Positions 26,312 through 35,376 are shown, counted from the stretch's first letter. The stretch is DNA of 64,000 bases from Demequina sediminicola (GCF_000975055.1 NZ_BBRB01000005.1:62001-126000), one strand, 5' to 3'. Made by a program: numbers and translations. The notes: generated by a model from the sequence alone, not told the origin.

Positions 26312-27044
26312 TTGCGCCGGCTGACGCGGTGGGGATCACGACGATTGCTGCGCCAGGCACCAGGAGGGTCACATAGGTCACCGCCCCAAACCCCACTGCG
26401 CGCCATCGGTGCTGCTTGAGAAGTTCACGCCGGTGGCGCAATGTGACGACGCCTCGACGTGCGCTCGGATATGCACTCAGTTCGAGGGCGAGCAGCCAGC
26501 CACCCGTGAGCGCAGAGAGCACGAACGCAGAGACCACGCCCACCACTGGAACGAAACTCACAGCGAAGGCGACCACGGCGATGAAGAGCGACCAAGCGAG
26601 CAGGCGAATCGCGTCAACAATTCCGCGTCCCGTCGTCCTCCACCACGCCTCTTCCTCAGCAACTGCATCGGCGGGTAGCGGATCTAGGACGCGACTGATC
26701 TTCTCGTAGAACGGTTGCCCAATGATGAGCGTCAAGCTGACGAAGAGCATGACGGAGACGATTCCGGTCGCGACCACGAACGCGATTCCGGCAATCCACG
26801 TCACCAAGGTGTGCCATACGCTCCCCTGGTCGAGGCCAGAGGCCGCCCAACTGCCGACCCGAGGTGACGATGCAACCGCAACGAGAATCCCTGTGCCGAT
26901 CACGACGCCAGCAAGGAGCGCGGGGACTATCGCCCACGCCATGACACGCGCATGGCTACGCCAACAGCGCGCGCCAGCCAGAAAGTACCCTGCACCCCGG
27001 ACAAACTCCGTCCCTCGCGACAAGGTTCCCCCGATGTTCGGCAT
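26256..27044 (-). CDS. EI24-domain integral membrane protein
   Basis: 262-residue membrane protein with four to five hydrophobic segments (about 33-57, 82-110, 145-175, 178-192, 217-240). The pattern, including LTLIIGQPFYEKISR and the late LVPGAAIVVIPTASAGATKLV, matches the EI24/CysZ-like family. CysZ homologues move sulfate, but actinobacterial members have no assigned substrate. It overlaps the lysR 3' end by 56 bases and faces the amidohydrolase gene across a 74-base gap. Confidence 0.8.
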   Translation of the reverse strand: MPNIGGTLSRGTEFVRGAGYFLAGARCWRSHARVMAWAIVPALLAGVVIGTGILVAVASSPRVGSWAASGLDQGSVWHTLVTWIAGIAFVVATGIVSVMLFVSLTLIIGQPFYEKISRVLDPLPADAVAEEEAWWRTTGRGIVDAIRLLAWSLFIAVVAFAVSFVPVVGVVSAFVLSALTGGWLLALELSAYPSARRGVVTLRHRRELLKQHRWRAVGFGAVTYVTLLVPGAAIVVIPTASAGATKLVSDLTQPTSRIPATR

Positions 27045-27118
27045 GGCGAAAGAATACCGACTGCACGCTGGATACCCTGGCTTCTCACGACGCCACCAAT
27101 CGAGAGGTGCCTAACCCC

Positions 27119-28558
27119 ATGACGAGCTATGCACTGCGAGGCGCACGGAGACTTGGGTCAGAAACGCCCACGACGATCTACCTCGATGAAGGTCGGATCG
27201 TTCAAGGCCTCGAGAGGACCCCGGAGTTCGACATCGACCTCGATGGCCGGTGGGTTCTCCCAGGGCTATGGGACAAGCACGTGCATTTCACCCAGTGGGC
27301 CATTGTTCGCAGGCGCCTCGACGTCTCGAGCGCCACGAGCGCCATGGGCGCCGCACAAATTGTGCAGGCGCGTCTCATGTCCGAGTACGACCATGACGAG
27401 CCGCTCATTGGGTATGGATATCGCGACGCATTGTGGGAGGACCACCCCACCGCTTCAGTTCTCGATACCTTCTCCCCTACCCGCGCTGTGATCTTACTTT
27501 CTGGCGACATGCATGCCTGCTGGGTCAATACCGCCGCGCAGCGCCAATTCCGTTTGTCGACAGCCGGAGTGATACGCGAGGACGAGGCGTTCGCATTGCA
27601 AATGCGCCTCGATCGCGAAGCGCCAGGAGATGAAGACGTGGCGTTTTCATCAGCCGCCGCTGCGGCCGCATCGCGGGGAATCGTAGGTCTGGTGGACCTT
27701 GAAATGGCGCAGAACCTCGATGGTTGGGCTCACCGGATTTCACATGGGCTCCATGCCTTCCGTGTGCGATCGGGATTCTACGCCGGTGAGTTCGATACCC
27801 GTATCGCGGCTGGACTCCACACTGGCGACGTCATTGAGGGCACAGAGGGGCTCTTGACCATCGGTCCCCTCAAGATCATCACTGACGGCTCGCTCAACAC
27901 GCGCACGGCATACTGCCATCAGCCGTATCCCGGCACTGATCAGCGCGGCGACCTGACCGTCGCGCCCGAAGACACACTTGCCCTTCTCACGCGCGCACAC
28001 GCACATGGATTCGAGGTCGCTGTTCACGCGATTGGTGACGCCGCTGTGGGCTACGCCCTCGATGCGTTCGCCGCCACCGGTGCTGTGGGAAGCATCGAGC
28101 ATGCGCAGCTCGTGGACGAGCGAGACCTGGCACGCTTCGCGGAGCTATCAGTCACTGCATCCGTGCAGCCAGAGCACCTTTGGGACGATCGGGATGCCAC
28201 GGCCAAGCACTGGTCTGATCGTGCCGATCGGTGCTTTCCCTTCGCAGGGCTCCGCGATGCGGGAGCAGAGATTGTGTTGGGGTCGGACGCTCCTGTCGCC
28301 CCACTCGACCCTTGGCGAGCGATCGCGGCTGCGGTTCATCGCAGTGCGGACGATCGCGAGCCGTGGAACCAGAGTCAGGCTCTGACACGTGCCGAGGCGA
28401 TCCAGGCGAGTGTCGACGGGCGGTCTCTCGCCGCTGGCGGCGTCGCCGACCTTGTCATTGTCGAGGAGGACCCCTTGACGTGCGACGTGGAGACGCTTCG
28501 CGATATGCCAGTTGCGGCCACGGCTGTCGGTGGTGCGTTCACCCATTGGGGTATCTAG
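27119..28558 (+). CDS. Metal-dependent amidohydrolase, YtcJ-like
   Basis: 479-residue amidohydrolase of the Amidohydrolase_3 group. The metal-binding H-x-H is at residues 54-56 (DKHVHF), the family block KIITDGSLNTRTAYC is near 240, His of VHAIGDAA near 305, IEHAQL near 330, and the catalytic Asp in LGSDAPVAPLDPW near 390. Family members hydrolyse N-acyl or carbamate-like bonds; the substrate cannot be predicted. Start ATG 27119 has GAGAGG eleven bases upstream; GTG 27107 is closer to nothing useful. A long hairpin ends the gene. Confidence 0.86.
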   Translation: MTSYALRGARRLGSETPTTIYLDEGRIVQGLERTPEFDIDLDGRWVLPGLWDKHVHFTQWAIVRRRLDVSSATSAMGAAQIVQARLMSEYDHDEPLIGYGYRDALWEDHPTASVLDTFSPTRAVILLSGDMHACWVNTAAQRQFRLSTAGVIREDEAFALQMRLDREAPGDEDVAFSSAAAAAASRGIVGLVDLEMAQNLDGWAHRISHGLHAFRVRSGFYAGEFDTRIAAGLHTGDVIEGTEGLLTIGPLKIITDGSLNTRTAYCHQPYPGTDQRGDLTVAPEDTLALLTRAHAHGFEVAVHAIGDAAVGYALDAFAATGAVGSIEHAQLVDERDLARFAELSVTASVQPEHLWDDRDATAKHWSDRADRCFPFAGLRDAGAEIVLGSDAPVAPLDPWRAIAAAVHRSADDREPWNQSQALTRAEAIQASVDGRSLAAGGVADLVIVEEDPLTCDVETLRDMPVAATAVGGAFTHWGI

Positions 28559-28571
28559 CCAGATGTGCGAA

Positions 28572-28612
28572 CTCTTGGGTTCCCTAGCCGGGTGCGCCAG
28601 GGAACCCAAGAG
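28572..28612. terminator. Bidirectional hairpin terminator between amidohydrolase and osmC
   Basis: Perfect 14-base arms CTCTTGGGTTCCCT and AGGGAACCCAAGAG around a 13-base loop, between two convergent genes. There is no T-run, as is common for strong actinobacterial stems. It would work for both strands. Confidence 0.7.
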
Positions 28613-28632
28613 GTAGTGCGCAGTTCCTCGGG

Positions 28633-29061
28633 TTATGAACGCAAGGTGGCTGATTCGAGGGTGATGTCAATGCCGCTGAGGGCCTGAGAGATTGGGCAGC
28701 CATCCTTCGCGGCCTGAGCGATCCGCGAGAAGTCGTCCTCGGTGATCCCCGGGACCTCGGCCTCTACGGTGATGCGGCTCCCGGTCACTCCAGTTCCAGC
28801 GACGAAGTCAATCTCGACCGACACGTCGACCTCATTGGGTGGTGTGTCATTGCCGCCGAGCTCGTGACTCAACGCCATCGCGAAGCACGATGCGTGGGCT
28901 GCAGCAAGGAGTTCTTCGGGCGTGGTCGTGTCCGTCCCGCCTTCCGAGCGGGCCTTCCAGTTGACTCCAAGCGTCGCGACATTCGATCCGAGTGCCGTAG
29001 TGCCCGTTCCATCGGCCAGCCCCCCGCGCCACAATGTGGTGGCCTTGCTCGTGACAGTCAT
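28633..29061 (-). CDS. osmC: OsmC-family thiol peroxidase
   Basis: 142-residue cytosolic peroxidase removing organic hydroperoxides. The catalytic cysteines are Cys59 in AAAHASCFAMAL and Cys122 in KDGCPISQAL; the conserved TTPEELLAAAH is at 46-56. The distances fit OsmC rather than Ohr. GGAGGA precedes the ATG. It is convergent with the amidohydrolase and divergent from the esterase gene. Confidence 0.92.
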   Translation of the reverse strand: MTVTSKATTLWRGGLADGTGTTALGSNVATLGVNWKARSEGGTDTTTPEELLAAAHASCFAMALSHELGGNDTPPNEVDVSVEIDFVAGTGVTGSRITVEAEVPGITEDDFSRIAQAAKDGCPISQALSGIDITLESATLRS

Positions 29062-29130
29062 CTTTCCTCCGAGTGTGTAGTGGACCGCTCAAATGCGGCG
29101 TGTGCTTCAGTCAAGCACGGAAGGCATACT

Positions 29131-29766
29131 GTGGCCATGGCCGATCCTCTCAGTGTCCGCTCGCCGCATTTCGCTGACGCACCGTCGTCAACTCCTGTCC
29201 TTGTCCTCCTTCATGGCTATGGCTCGCATGAGCAGGACCTACCGGGCATTACGGCGTGGCTCCCCCGACACCTCCCATGGATCTCGTTCCGCGCACCCTT
29301 GCCAATGCCCGGAGGTGGTGCAGCGTGGTTCCCGCTCTCCCTTCCTGATGAGCCGGCCCAGGGTCCAGTCGACATGGCGACCAGCCAATTGTGGGAGTGG
29401 CTCGACGCTGAGGTCCCGGAGCGGCCGTTGGTGCCGCTGGGTTTTTCGCAGGGTGGGTTGATGGCTACCCAACTATTGCGCACTCGGCCTGAGCGCATTG
29501 CGGCGACGGTGATGCTCGCGGGGTTTGTGACTGAGGATGGATCGATGCCCGATGAGACCCTCGCACAACACCAGCCAGAAGTGTTCTGGGGACGTGGGGA
29601 TCGCGATTCAGTGATTTGGCTGGAAGCGGTCCACCGCACTGATGCGTGGCTCAATACTTCGACCCGGGCGACCATCCGCAATTACCCGAACTTGGGCCAC
29701 GCAGTCAACGAGAGCGAACTCCAAGATGTCGCGGAGTTCCTCACGCGAGTACTCGCCCACCGCTAA
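29131..29766 (+). CDS. Carboxylesterase/phospholipase-type alpha/beta-hydrolase
   Basis: 211-residue serine hydrolase of the Abhydrolase_2 group. LLHGYGSHEQD (oxyanion region) is near 27-36, the nucleophile elbow G-F-S-Q-G-G has Ser106, the acid is probably Asp157 in GRGDRDS, and His190 is in PNLGH. Family members cleave short esters or lysophospholipids. GTG 29131 is chosen because GGAAGG lies six bases before it; ATG 29137 is two codons in. It ends close to a small hairpin facing the Nudix gene. Confidence 0.87.
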   Translation: MAMADPLSVRSPHFADAPSSTPVLVLLHGYGSHEQDLPGITAWLPRHLPWISFRAPLPMPGGGAAWFPLSLPDEPAQGPVDMATSQLWEWLDAEVPERPLVPLGFSQGGLMATQLLRTRPERIAATVMLAGFVTEDGSMPDETLAQHQPEVFWGRGDRDSVIWLEAVHRTDAWLNTSTRATIRNYPNLGHAVNESELQDVAEFLTRVLAHR

Positions 29767-29775
29767 TGCCAAGCG

Positions 29776-29794
29776 CGCGGATCATGGTTCCGCG
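29776..29794. terminator. Small convergent hairpin CGCGGA-N7-TCCGCG
   Basis: Six-base perfect arms in the 37-base gap between two convergent genes. No T-run. Probably limits read-through in either direction. Confidence 0.35.
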
Positions 29795-29803
29795 AGCAAT
29801 GCC

Positions 29804-30727
29804 CTACGACATCAGATGACGGAGCCATCCAGCAGTACGCGTCTGAGCGCCACACTCAGTCACTCTGTTTTGCAGCTCGCGGTCTGAGGTGACAACCCAG
29901 GCCTGATCGCTGGTAGACGCAACTCTTTGTGCCGCGGCAACGATGGCATCGTCCCCGTGGCCGGCCGCTTCCTCGACGTTGACCTGATCCGTGCCGACCT
30001 GTCCACGAGCACTACCTTCGGTGACGACGGTCACGCGAGGAAACCACTGAGTGCCCTGAAGTCCAAGGTCAGCGGAGTTAACGCCGTTGCGTGTCCATTG
30101 AGTGAGAGATTGAATCACCCGTTCGGTGGCGGCGGCACGGTCCTTCCACCAACCGTCAGGCACAGAGCCCACGACGTTTGCGGCGTCGATAATCAGATGT
30201 GGCCGGGTGTCAATCACCTCAAGGAGCGACGGGAGAGCCGTAGCGAAGGCAGGATGAAGAACGCGATCTCCACGACCCTGGGCTATATCTCGGAGCTGCG
30301 CGATGGGCACCCACTCAAGGTCGATGCTTTCCGCATCGGTCTTCTCCGCCGTAAACGGCTCAGTGACATCGGCCACCACTGTCGTGTACTGCCAGACACC
30401 ATAATCTGCCACCCACGTCAGGCGGGGGCGGAGGACCTCGGCAGGCACGCCGGCCTCTTCGCCTGCCTCACGGATGGCCCCGTCGATGGGGGCCTCATTG
30501 GCATGGAGCGCACCGCCTGGGATGCCCCACGTACCGCCATGGTGACTCCACTGCGCCCGGTGTTGCAAGAGCATGCCCTTGCCTGGATCCACTGCCACCA
30601 GTCCAGCGGCCCCAAAACGCCCCCAATACTTGGTGCCGTCGTCAGCGTAAACCCAGGCATCGCCCGGATCCCGGTGGCCACTGAGTCGTGGGGCACGTGT
30701 CGAGTGCGGACTGTGCGGCGCTGGCAT
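29804..30727 (-). CDS. Nudix hydrolase fused to a NYN/PIN-like nuclease domain
   Basis: 307 residues in two parts. The Nudix box G-x5-E-x7-R-E-A-G-E-E-A-G-V is complete at residues 71-93, so hydrolysis of a nucleoside diphosphate derivative is likely. From about 175 a second domain begins LIIDAANVVGSVPDGWWKDR and ends VVTSDRELQNRV; these Asp-bearing strands are typical of NYN/PIN-like RNases. Stand-alone copies of the second domain are sometimes labelled NTP pyrophosphohydrolase, probably by transfer from such fusions. The substrate of each half is unknown. The gene is divergent from the M15 peptidase gene. Confidence 0.82.
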   Translation of the reverse strand: MPAPHSPHSTRAPRLSGHRDPGDAWVYADDGTKYWGRFGAAGLVAVDPGKGMLLQHRAQWSHHGGTWGIPGGALHANEAPIDGAIREAGEEAGVPAEVLRPRLTWVADYGVWQYTTVVADVTEPFTAEKTDAESIDLEWVPIAQLRDIAQGRGDRVLHPAFATALPSLLEVIDTRPHLIIDAANVVGSVPDGWWKDRAAATERVIQSLTQWTRNGVNSADLGLQGTQWFPRVTVVTEGSARGQVGTDQVNVEEAAGHGDDAIVAAAQRVASTSDQAWVVTSDRELQNRVTECGAQTRTAGWLRHLMS

Positions 30728-30849
30728 TGCAACATTCTTTCACGGTCACGCGTTGTCACCGGGATATCTCCACGCGGCAAGGCACCCGTCACTTGACGGA
30801 TGCGGAATATAGCGCCTCTCAGAGTGGAGTTCATCACAGGAGCGTGTTT

Positions 30850-30865
30850 GTTACATAAATGTGAC
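30850..30865 (+). promoter_or_regulatory. Tandem GTnAC site upstream of the M15 peptidase gene
   Basis: GTTAC, six bases, GTGAC: two GTnAC half sites one helical turn apart, which is how OmpR-type response regulators bind. It also reads as a near-palindrome GTTACAT-AA-ATGTGAC. MtrA, the actinobacterial cell-wall regulator, prefers such sites. It lies 121 bases before the gene. Confidence 0.4.
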
Positions 30866-30985
30866 ATACAGTGGCTCTTGTACTTGCGGCACCGTTGCCT
30901 GCACAACGTCAGGCGTGAAGCGCCTTCGCGATCACGCCGGCACCTAGGCGTGGTTTGCCCATCCGCACCCCACCCCTCCTCACAC

Positions 30986-32500
30986 ATGAACTTTTATCAC
31001 TTTGGCCGTAAGCAAGTCCTCTTCGCAGTGTTTGGCATCGCCAGTTTTGGTGCGGGCCTCATCGGCGCCGAGACCGCATTCAACCTCGACAAGCACATCG
31101 CTGTGAGCCAGGCCCGCGCCGCGGCCGTTGAACTCGAAGAGCGTCAAGCAGAACTGAACCAAACCCTCGCGAGCGCACGGCAAGTGTCCGTCCAGGCTAG
31201 TGATGTCAGCCACGAGGACGACGTTGTCGTGGTCGCTGCAGAACTTGATGCCGTCGCAGTCGAGGCGGAGGCGGTAGCTTCACAGGCACCGGTACTCCCC
31301 GAGGATGAGCAGTCGCTGAACGAACCAAAGGTGAGCGATGTGACGGCTCCCATCACCTACCCCGAGGGCGCACGCATCGTGGCGGATGACCTATCGACGT
31401 CGGTCGAGCCCGAGCCACAGACTCCGACTGAAGCCGATGAGGCAATTGCCAACGCACTCGAAGGAAAGCTCGACGATCCCGAGGAAGCTCGGGAGGCGAA
31501 GGCTGCAATTGAAGCCGCAGTGGCTGACCTCGAAACTGCCGCAGTACAGGTCGACGCGACCACGTCGACTCTCGCTGCGCTCGTGGAGGTCGCGCAGCAC
31601 GATGCAAACCTGGCGCAGATCGAGGCCATCGCATCCGACTCCGCCGAGCAGATCTCATTGCTCACCGAACTCGCCCCCGCGTTGGAAGAGAAGGTCGACA
31701 ACACCGAGGTTCTCGTGAACGCCGAAGAACGCCGTGCCACTCTCCAGGATGCGCTCGAAGCAGACTACGACAGTGAAGACTCGAGCGCAGTGACCGAGTA
31801 CGTCACAAACCTGACCCAACACAAGACGGCCTTTGACGACGCAATGGCGGCCGTCGAGGAATCCCACACTGCATGGGTGAGCACAGAGAACGCATCACGG
31901 AGCGACGCCAACGATGAAGCTGCCGCCGCATACGACGCGGCGTACGACGAAGCCTGGACCAAATGGACCAATGCCAACGTCGCCGCAGTGAACTATCACA
32001 GCAACGGTTGGAGCGGAACCCCCACAGGGGTCAGCGGAACCAACGGCAACGTCGCTGCCAGCGAACTCTGCGAGGTGGATTTCGCGAGCGGCCACTACTT
32101 GCAGTGCAACGCGGCTGAATCACTCGAACGTGCCGACGACGCGTACTATGAGCAGACCGGCCACCATCTAGGCATGACGGACTCGTACCGTTCTTACGGG
32201 TCGCAGGTCGCAACCCGTGCCGCCAAAGGCTACATGGCAGCCATTCCCGGAACCTCCAACCACGGTTGGGGCATGGCTGTAGATCTTGAATACGATGCAG
32301 CCACGTGGCTTGCAGCCAACGGCGCCGAGTACGGCTGGGTTCACCCCAACTGGGCTCGGTCCGGCGGTTCGAAGCCTGAGTGGTGGCATCTCGAGTATGT
32401 GGCTCCATCCGTGGGCGACTTCTCCGCCCCAGAAAAGCCAACGCTGGCCGACCCCGTCAAGAACTTGTTCGGGGATACCACCAAGACCGACGCGTCCTAA
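30986..32500 (+). CDS. D-alanyl-D-alanine carboxypeptidase family protein (VanY-type, M15B)
   Basis: 504-residue membrane-anchored cell-wall peptidase. An N-terminal signal anchor (about 10-28) is followed by a very acidic, Ala/Glu-rich stretch (30-345) with coiled-coil character, then a C-terminal M15B domain. The zinc set is visible: S-x-H-x-x-G-x-A-x-D with His426 and Asp433, and E-W-W-H with Glu465 and His468; SYRSYGSQ precedes them. It would trim peptidoglycan stem peptides. ATG 30986 starts right before the anchor; an upstream in-frame extension to 30800 has no signal-like features. No clear ribosome site is present. Confidence 0.88.
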   Translation: MNFYHFGRKQVLFAVFGIASFGAGLIGAETAFNLDKHIAVSQARAAAVELEERQAELNQTLASARQVSVQASDVSHEDDVVVVAAELDAVAVEAEAVASQAPVLPEDEQSLNEPKVSDVTAPITYPEGARIVADDLSTSVEPEPQTPTEADEAIANALEGKLDDPEEAREAKAAIEAAVADLETAAVQVDATTSTLAALVEVAQHDANLAQIEAIASDSAEQISLLTELAPALEEKVDNTEVLVNAEERRATLQDALEADYDSEDSSAVTEYVTNLTQHKTAFDDAMAAVEESHTAWVSTENASRSDANDEAAAAYDAAYDEAWTKWTNANVAAVNYHSNGWSGTPTGVSGTNGNVAASELCEVDFASGHYLQCNAAESLERADDAYYEQTGHHLGMTDSYRSYGSQVATRAAKGYMAAIPGTSNHGWGMAVDLEYDAATWLAANGAEYGWVHPNWARSGGSKPEWWHLEYVAPSVGDFSAPEKPTLADPVKNLFGDTTKTDAS

Positions 32501-32555
32501 GGCTCTCGTTCGACCCCACACGAGGGTCTGACTGAGCCCTGCTCTGCGCGCCGGT

Positions 32556-34472
32556 ATGTCAGATCACTCCAAACAGGGGACTATAGAACACGTGAGTACA
32601 CCAGAATCGACCACCGCCGAAGCGGAAGCAACAACGACTTTCGCCGAATTGGGTCTCTCGGAGACCATTCTCAAGGCGGTGCGTGCCATGGGGTACGAGA
32701 CGCCTTCGGCCATTCAAGCGGCCACCATTCCCCTGCTACTTCAGGGCAACGACGTCATCGGCATGGCGCAAACGGGCACGGGAAAGACTGCAGCTTTTGC
32801 GCTCCCCATCCTGGACCGCCTGACCCCCGGACGTAAGAAGCCCCGCGCCCTTGTCCTGGCCCCAACACGCGAACTCGCCCTCCAGGTGTGTGAAGCATTT
32901 GAACAGTACGCCGGACACCGGACCGGCGTACACATCCTGCCCGTCTACGGCGGACAAGGCTATGGAGTGCAGCTGTCCGCACTGCGCCGTGGGGTGGACA
33001 TCATCGTCGGTACGCCCGGTCGCATTATGGACCACCTCGACAAGGGCACGCTTGACTTGTCGGAACTCGACTACCTCGTGCTCGACGAGGCAGATGAAAT
33101 GCTCAAGATGGGTTTCGCTGAAGACGTCGAGACGATCCTCGCGTCCACGCCTGACGACAAACAGGTAGCGCTGTTCTCCGCCACCATGCCTGCACAGATT
33201 CGCCGCTTGTCGCAGAAGTATCTGAATGACCCCCAAGAAATCACCGTCAAGCGCTCGACAGCAACCTCCTCAACAATTACGCAGCGATATTTGGTGTCCG
33301 CGTATCAGCAGAAACTCGACGCCCTGACCCGCATCCTTGAGGTCGAGAACTTCGAGGCGATGATTGTCTTTACCCGCACGAAGAACGAGACCGAGACCGT
33401 TGCAGAGAAGCTGCGCGCACGTGGTTACGCGGCAGCGGCCATTAGTGGTGACGTGGCACAGCCGCAGCGCGAGAAGATCATCGCTCAACTGCGCGACGGC
33501 AAGTTGGACATCGTTGTGGCCACTGACGTTGCGGCGCGTGGACTCGACGTCGAGCGCATCAGCCACGTCATCAACTATGACCTCCCCATCGACAATGAGT
33601 CGTATGTCCACCGCGTCGGACGCACAGGGCGTGCCGGACGTACCGGCGATGCCATCAGCTTCGTGACCCCACGTGAACGCGGACGCTTGAAGTCCATCGA
33701 ACGTGCCACCAAGCAGCCGCTGACGCCGATGTCGCTCCCCAGCGCTGACGACGTCAACGCCACCAGGCTCTCCCGCTTCGATGCTTCGATTTCCGCTGCG
33801 TTGGAGAATCAGGCGCGCATGGACAAGTTCCGCGACATCATCAACCACTACGTCGAACACCATGACGTCCCCGAGGTCGACGTGGCAGCCGCTCTCGCCA
33901 TCGTGGCCCAGGGTGATACTCCCCTGCTGCTCGATCCGAACGAGCGTGTGAAGTCCGCAGGCTTCTCCGAACGCCCCGACCGCAAGGAACGCGGCGACCG
34001 TCCCGACCGTGGCCCGCGCCGTGAGGGTGCGTCCGGGGATCGCGTGTCGTACAAGATTGCCGTCGGTCGCCGTCACAAGGTCGAACCTCGCCAAATCGTG
34101 GGTGCGCTCGCGAATGAGGGCGGACTTGACCGCGGCGACTTTGGTCGCATTTCCATCAAGCCGGACTTCTCGCTTGTCGAACTCCCGAAGGATCTGCCTG
34201 CCGAGGTACTGCGCAACCTGTCACGCACCCGGATCTCCGGCGTTCTCATCGACATCGAACTCGACCGCGGACCGGGCGGATACCGCAAGAGCGGCCCTCC
34301 TCGTCACCGTGGAGGTGACTCGCGCGACAGTCGCGACAATCGTGGTGGCTCCCGTGAGAGTCGCGATAGTCGTGATGGTCGCGGCGGCCCGCCAAAGTTC
34401 AAGAAGGAGCAGAACTTCACTGGCAATGAGCGCCATGAACGCAAGCCCCGCCACCGTAAGGGCGAGCGCTAG
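32556..34472 (+). CDS. deaD: DEAD-box RNA helicase DeaD/CsdA-like
   Basis: 638-residue helicase for RNA remodelling, typically ribosome assembly and cold growth. Motifs: Q-motif FAELGLSETILKAVRAMGYETPSAIQ (29-54), AQTGTGKT (71-78), PTRELALQ, DEAD (177-180), SAT, RGLDVERISHVINYD and HRVGRTGRAGRTG. A DbpA-type RNA-binding domain follows (about 495-565), and an Arg/Gly/Asp-rich tail (575-638). ATG 32556 is listed; GTG 32592, which begins VSTPEST, is also possible because CAGGGGA lies upstream. A strong hairpin ends the gene. Confidence 0.94.
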   Translation: MSDHSKQGTIEHVSTPESTTAEAEATTTFAELGLSETILKAVRAMGYETPSAIQAATIPLLLQGNDVIGMAQTGTGKTAAFALPILDRLTPGRKKPRALVLAPTRELALQVCEAFEQYAGHRTGVHILPVYGGQGYGVQLSALRRGVDIIVGTPGRIMDHLDKGTLDLSELDYLVLDEADEMLKMGFAEDVETILASTPDDKQVALFSATMPAQIRRLSQKYLNDPQEITVKRSTATSSTITQRYLVSAYQQKLDALTRILEVENFEAMIVFTRTKNETETVAEKLRARGYAAAAISGDVAQPQREKIIAQLRDGKLDIVVATDVAARGLDVERISHVINYDLPIDNESYVHRVGRTGRAGRTGDAISFVTPRERGRLKSIERATKQPLTPMSLPSADDVNATRLSRFDASISAALENQARMDKFRDIINHYVEHHDVPEVDVAAALAIVAQGDTPLLLDPNERVKSAGFSERPDRKERGDRPDRGPRREGASGDRVSYKIAVGRRHKVEPRQIVGALANEGGLDRGDFGRISIKPDFSLVELPKDLPAEVLRNLSRTRISGVLIDIELDRGPGGYRKSGPPRHRGGDSRDSRDNRGGSRESRDSRDGRGGPPKFKKEQNFTGNERHERKPRHRKGER

Positions 34473-34495
34473 TCGCTCCCTCAAGCAGCATCGGT

Positions 34496-34542
34496 CACTC
34501 AAGCCCGGCCAACTGACACAGTCAGGTGGCCGGGCTTGAGTG
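34496..34542 (+). terminator. Long hairpin terminator after the DEAD-box helicase
   Basis: Twenty-one-base arms with one mismatch (CACTCAAGCCCGGCCA... / ...TGGCCGGGCTTGAGTG) around a five-base loop, 23 bases after the stop. No T-run. It ends 54 bases before the start of the enoyl-CoA hydratase gene. Confidence 0.75.
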
Positions 34543-34596
34543 CTGTTGCGTGACAGGATGGTCCCACGAATCAATGACGACTCGTTTGGAGTTTTG

Positions 34597-35373
34597 ATGC
34601 CCGCCCACATCCTCGTCGACACGGCCGACTCGATTGCCCACATCACCTTCGCGCGCCCCGAACGGCTCAACGCGTTCGACTTCACCACTGGTGAGGAATA
34701 CCGCGAAGCTTGCAAGCGCGTGGCGGCTTCGCCGGACGTTTCGGCCATCATCATTTCTGCCCAAGGTCCAGCCTTTTGTGCAGGCGGTGACGTCCTGGCA
34801 ATGGCTGCGGCAGGTGTCGCAGGTGAGCAGGTCACCGCTGCGGCGCACGTCATTCATGAGGGCATCCTTGCGCTGGTTCATGCACCCGTCCCGGTTGTTG
34901 CTGCAGTGCAAGGTGCCGTCGCAGGCGGAGGTATCGGCCTCATGCTTGCAGCGGATTACATCGTGGCTGCACCGAACCTGAGGGTGGCAGGTAAGTACGC
35001 GGATATTGGGCTCACGCCAGACCTCGGCGTGAGTACACTGCTCACCCGCTCGGTGGGAGAACGACGTGCACTGCAGATCTTGGTCGGTGGTGCTGAAGTC
35101 GACGCGGATACGGCCATGCAGTGGGGGCTGATCACTGAAGTGAAGGACGAGCCGCTCGCTCGTGCCGCTCAAATCGCTTCCATGTGGTCACAGGCGGCAA
35201 GCGATGCCCTAGGGCAGGCTAAGCGCTTGATACGCACATCGGCCGAGAGAACGTTTAGCGAGAATCTTGCCGACGAGGCTCACACTATTGGTCAGGCCTA
35301 CGCTTCGTCCGAAGCACAGACCCGCATCGCCGCGTTCTCGCGGATGCGCGACAGTCGAGACGGTGAGGAGTAG
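34597..35373 (+). CDS. Enoyl-CoA hydratase/isomerase family protein
   Basis: 258-residue crotonase-fold enzyme. The N-terminal ITFARPERLNAFD, oxyanion-hole segments QGPAFCAGGDV (near 63) and GAVAGGGIGLMLAADYIVA (near 108) are present. The usual second catalytic Glu region reads GKYADIGLTPDLG; the Glu typical of true hydratases is not obvious there, so an isomerase or other CoA reaction is possible. ATG 34597 has TTTGGAG seven bases before it, which excludes the longer frame from 34540. Three bases separate it from the SDR gene, an operon pair. Confidence 0.86.
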   Translation: MPAHILVDTADSIAHITFARPERLNAFDFTTGEEYREACKRVAASPDVSAIIISAQGPAFCAGGDVLAMAAAGVAGEQVTAAAHVIHEGILALVHAPVPVVAAVQGAVAGGGIGLMLAADYIVAAPNLRVAGKYADIGLTPDLGVSTLLTRSVGERRALQILVGGAEVDADTAMQWGLITEVKDEPLARAAQIASMWSQAASDALGQAKRLIRTSAERTFSENLADEAHTIGQAYASSEAQTRIAAFSRMRDSRDGEE

Positions 35374-35376
35374 CCC

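Noticed and set aside
29927-30796. 289-codon frame opposite the Nudix-NYN gene
   Set aside because: The minus strand carries an intact Nudix box and nuclease motifs; this frame has none.
30800-30985. In-frame extension of the M15 peptidase gene
   Set aside because: Arg-rich, not signal-like; the membrane anchor starts right after ATG 30986.
33270-34094. 274-codon frame antisense to the DEAD-box gene
   Set aside because: No recognisable domain and complete overlap with a clear helicase.
34315-34465. Repetitive DNA at the end of the DEAD-box gene
   Set aside because: It is the coding sequence for an Arg/Gly/Asp/Ser-rich RNA-binding tail, not a separate repeat element.
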